Positions 60,301-64,000 of a DNA stretch of 64,000 nt are shown piece by piece (position 1 is the stretch's first letter; each line of letters begins with the position of its first letter). Below the pieces are notes generated by a model. It did no database searches. It saw nothing but the letters and a program-made list of their open reading frames with translations, and was not told the origin of the DNA. The translations under genes were made by a program, and so were the position numbers. This DNA comes from Paragonimus westermani (Eukaryota; Platyhelminthes; Trematoda; Plagiorchiida; Troglotrematidae): the NCBI GenBank assembly GCA_008508345.1, contig QNGE01000119.1, positions 274,862 to 338,861 on the forward strand. Direction: 5' to 3'.

Positions 60301-62061
60301 CCTACAATCATAATGCTAGTCCGAGCCTCCAACCAGCTTGTCACTCAGGAGAACATGGAAGTGATGTAACACTTTCAAGGCCAGCTTGGTAATTTGCGTT
60401 TGCTGTGAGTTTGTTGATCATGTCAAAGTCATGCTTCTGTGTTCTAATTAGATTAGGCTTAGTTTTGGTCCGTGGGTCCTAACACTTCTGAAACGAGGCT
60501 ATCTATCTTTCACTCCATCACACCCCCACCCCACCCCCACACTCTAAAATCTTTTATCACCGCCCAACACAATATCAGGTGTACATAAGCATTAGGAATT
60601 TTTCTAGCACCAACAATCCGAATACTCTCACTGATTCTTGACACACTGTAGTTCTGGTTGTAGTGATCATTCAAGATCCAGATAGAGATGTGATTTACGC
60701 TTCCACGGTATGTACTTGGTTACCATCGATGTTGTAGTGTGCAGAATGAATTTCTATCTGAAGTTGGATTAAGATGCACTGAGTTGAGGTGAGTAGACAA
60801 TTGCGCAATCGTGTTCACTTCACTAGATTATAAGATCTGGTCCTCAGTCTTAGTCATGCGCAGTCTACCAAGGCTTGATAATGTAGCAAAATGGAAAGAA
60901 AATTTGTTCAGTGAAATAGTGGTTATAAAACTTCTATTAGTGTCATGAAAATGTATTGAAGCCAACACGAAAGGCTCTACCCTGATCGAAGCTAAACTGC
61001 TTGTTTTGAGATAAACAAGAATACTTTTCGGCAAGTTCAGTAATGTGTCAACGGACATGGTTGATTTAAAATGAGATAGATGAGAAAATACTGGAGTCTA
61101 GTACTGGATCACTGAGAGTTTTGTTCATTCTGAGGGACTAGTAAGGATCTCCCCAAAATTGAAGTCTTTCGTGGAGACATGAGAATCTTGCAGAAACCTA
61201 AGTAACCTATGATCATTATGTGCACACTGTTCTTTTTGTTCAGAGTAACTCATGGAGACAAGTGAATGAACAAAGCCGAAGATATAATCTAATTCGGAAC
61301 TTTAACTAGTTGACTGAAACTCAGGGGAGGCACTCAAGAAACCTATTTTTGACACAAGTATATTGCTATGCTAAATTATTGCTGATCAAGTATGAATGAA
61401 TAGTATAAAACACATGTTGGTTTACCGTCAGTGGAAGAGTAATCAATTTCTTCATCATCTAGGCAATAGCTAATGAGCTATTCCGTCGTGTTTACCAAAC
61501 TTCATAATTGGCGTGAACTTCAGAGTACCTTCTGTGTAGAATGGCAACCGGAATAGTCTCGTATTCACATTTGTGAAACAATTTAAATGAATATCATGTT
61601 CCATTTCTCTTGTCTTGTATTGATACTATTACTTAACAAGTTCCACGTGACGTATGTTGCTCTGTCTGCTAGTGTACTGTTTGTCAAGCCATTTTTGTTA
61701 TAACTTGCAACCTCAGAGTGTGGTGGTTTCCGTAAAACAGAACAAAAAACGTGTTCGGCCTTCGACTGGAAAATGAAGTTATGAAGATTGCTGGCCAATC
61801 ATCAGGTTTACCTGGGAAGCTATGTCATCCACAGTGTGAACACACGAAATGAAATCAGAGTGTATTCTCTTTGATATTGTTGTCTACATCAATTTTGTCA
61901 TTCTTTTTTGACAAAAAATGTCTCGTGAAAATAAATGTGGTATTTGTAAGATCACAATGACAGTATTTCTAAACTAAGTGGTCTCGACATCTGACGATTA
62001 GCTGCTAAAAATGTCGTGGATGATAGAATCAACAACATTCATTAGATAGTATTCAGCGGAC
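57376..62061. other. No recognisable gene (4.7 kb)
   Basis: A 111-codon plus-strand frame at 58166-58501 has no motif. A C-rich tract lies at about 60520-60540. No repeat family from the left half recurs visibly here. Confidence 0.45.
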
Positions 62062-62392
62062 TGTCAACGGTGATGCTAGCAAGCGAGTTTTCGATAGTGC
62101 GAATCAAATCCACTCACTCAACTACTGAAACTGTGTGTGGATTTACATAGTTACGTCATGTATTAAGGATGCCAACCCATCGTATGTCACGCCACGCACC
62201 TCCACTTATGCCTGTAACTCACTGGCGTGACAATCGAGATCGTTTGATAGAGTGTACGATTGCAACTGCCTGTTATTTTGAAACTGTTTTACTCCCTTCC
62301 CCGGTTTCTGACTAGATACTTTGGGAGGGATGACGATTACCAGCGCCCAGTGGTGTGGGTGTTGGAGTTGTTTGAATGAGCTGTCTATGAAA
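62062..62392 (+). mobile_element. LINE 3' end remnant (second family), copy 3
   Basis: GDASKRVFDSANQIHSL, then after a frame change LRHVLRMPTHRMSRHAP and THWRDNRDRLIE, and near 62350 AQWCGCWSCLNEL, match in order the blocks of the copy at 16480 (EKVRK, GHVLRMPANRLPRPA, TDWRKMR, TQWRECCRCLSGL). The RLPGWG block is lost. Stops and frame changes make it a pseudogene. Confidence 0.6.
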
Positions 62393-64000
62393 TAGAGACA
62401 ATTAATGAAGCTAGCCAGTCACTGTTACAAACAAGCCTATCTTTCAGATGCATCTAATCCTTACTTGTAATCTAGTTATTTTCTTGTAAGGTGTAAGCGC
62501 TTTGTAATTGGGAGTTTCAGTTTAAGATAAGTGTTTCGTCTGACAAATCTTACTACTCTTCTTGACGTTATATTTAACCTGTCATTTGTTGTTGGTTGTA
62601 TAACAGCTAAACATCACCGTCAGCCACTGGCATATCGTTCTCGATGACTATGACAGTTGTTTCACTATACTGAGAGTATTCAAGAAGAGATGAGGGTGTA
62701 AACAGTTGTTTTTGGTAATTTACTTCAGCCATACGATTACAAGGGAATCACTGGACTTGTATATAACACTGGTATGTGATTATACTCCATGATGATTATG
62801 GTGATGATTGTGTTTGAATTTGTTTTGTCACGCACCTCGAGGCCAAAATAATCAGTACGTCCACAGTTATTGTTGTAATTGAGCAAGATATTATACAATC
62901 TTCGATGTATAAGGACCACAGAAAAAATTTGCTTATTGCTTAAGCAAGCACTCCGAGCAAGAATCATATAAAGCAACCTGGTCACCCAGGCTGAGAGCTT
63001 AGTGTCACTCCAGATTAACAAGTGTGTATACAGGCTGTTCCTAACAGAAAGTGAGACCACCTAATAGTCAGTTTGCTAACCAACCATCTCTTGTCTGTCT
63101 ATCATTCATGTGTATTTGTCGGACCCACAGGGCTAAGGTTCCGTGATGTGGTTCGTTGAGCACGTTAGCGCAAAACTCAAGTTCGCCTTGCCACTCACCT
63201 AATCACATCATAGGTGTGACGGTGTCGTCGAATCCAGGGCATGAGAACATTCTGTGCGAATTATACTTCCGACCTGGTGCAGAACGAGCGTGCATCCGTT
63301 CCTCCCTCTTGAGCACGCCGAACGTGCATCAGGATGCGTGTAATCGCTTGTAACTGCCTCGACTGACATATGAATAGCAGCGCAAGCTAGTTGTTAAGTT
63401 TTGTTCACGAAAAACCCATTTAACTCGACAGAACAATTCCTACCCCGCAGGCAATGCGTTAGGGTTTGCTTAGTTGTGATTTGCTTGTGGAATGAGCATG
63501 GGGTTGGAATGTGTGAATGTAATGAAGCAGTGACTATTAAATTCCAGCAAATTTCTTTCGAGTTAATTAACACCGTAAGTGGTCGAGAGAGTTTACGGGT
63601 ATTATGTCAGGAAAATTATTTGACGTGCAAGCTGGTCACTGACAGTTCTCATTCTATCGTAGTCTGGACAGATTTGTTTTGTTGGAGAGGATTGAAAAAG
63701 GTTAGGTTTTCTTTCATACGTTCTTTTGTGTAAATGGATCTGCGAGATATTTTCACTGTTTTTTAGTGAATAACTTAGTGAGAAGAAAACAGATTTGAAT
63801 ATTGTTTAGCGAACACTCAAATATGGATGAAAATTTTATTTATCACATTCGCGAACTTTGACATAATTTCCCCGAAACAGAGTCGTAGACCACAGTTAGA
63901 AGAGTACCGTTAAATCCCCTATAAATGTAGTATTAGATCCCCGACAGAGGAGAACAAGAAAGCTAGTTCATCCATTCGACAGATCGATATAACCAATTCA
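62393..64000. other. No recognisable gene (1.6 kb)
   Basis: Frames of about 110 codons on both strands (62737-63060 minus, 63401-63733 plus) contain no domain I know and lack splice support. Confidence 0.45.

Noticed and set aside
60518..60542. C-rich tract as a quadruplex/i-motif
   Set aside because: Only three runs of four or five C; not a standard four-run motif.
1..64000. CRISPR array, operon or prokaryotic defence system
   Set aside because: No spaced direct repeats, no compact gene runs, and eukaryotic splice and retroelement signals throughout.

Overview
The window is eukaryotic, repeat-rich and gene-poor. The only cellular gene part I can defend is one T-box exon with a clean splice donor. 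Most other recognisable sequence is decayed retroelement: two GIY-YIG-type Penelope-like elements, one well-preserved and one decayed CR1/Jockey-type LINE, and three 3' ends of a second LINE family. tRNA-derived SINEs, a fold-back element and long (TA)n runs are also present. AT-leaning composition, no compact operon-like coding, and this mix of retroelements suggest a flatworm, most likely a digenean trematode. That assignment is an inference from element types, not a match I could search.

Layout. 1-1510 is a Penelope-like RT/GIY-YIG pseudogene. 5274-6505 is a 5'-truncated LINE with an open RT frame and a CCTTGAATTA tail. 6955-7553 holds a duplicated unit carrying a tRNA-derived SINE. 8106-8415 is a fold-back element with 109-bp arms, and a decayed relative lies at 9189-9375. 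12253-12488, 16480-16982 and 62062-62392 are 3' ends of one LINE family. 12613-12930 is an inverted pair of tRNA-like SINEs. 18144-19075 (minus) is the T-box exon, with CpG-rich DNA on its 5' side. 20990-21036 (minus) is a hammerhead-like motif of the kind seen in Penelope pseudo-LTRs. 23060-23880 is the second Penelope-like remnant. 42645-43640 is a dead LINE RT. 44026-46071 is a cluster of a GC-rich repeat (two copies, one internally duplicated) followed by a full-length SINE. 57301-57375 is one arm of the fold-back family.

How it fits together. The T-box gene runs leftwards. Its exon ends inside the T-domain at AG|GTAAGT, and I found no following exon between 18143 and 1. If none was missed, the left 18 kb is intron 1, and the elements there sit inside a developmental regulator's intron. 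Everything right of 19076 would then be upstream or intergenic DNA. From about 26 kb to 64 kb I recognise no host gene.
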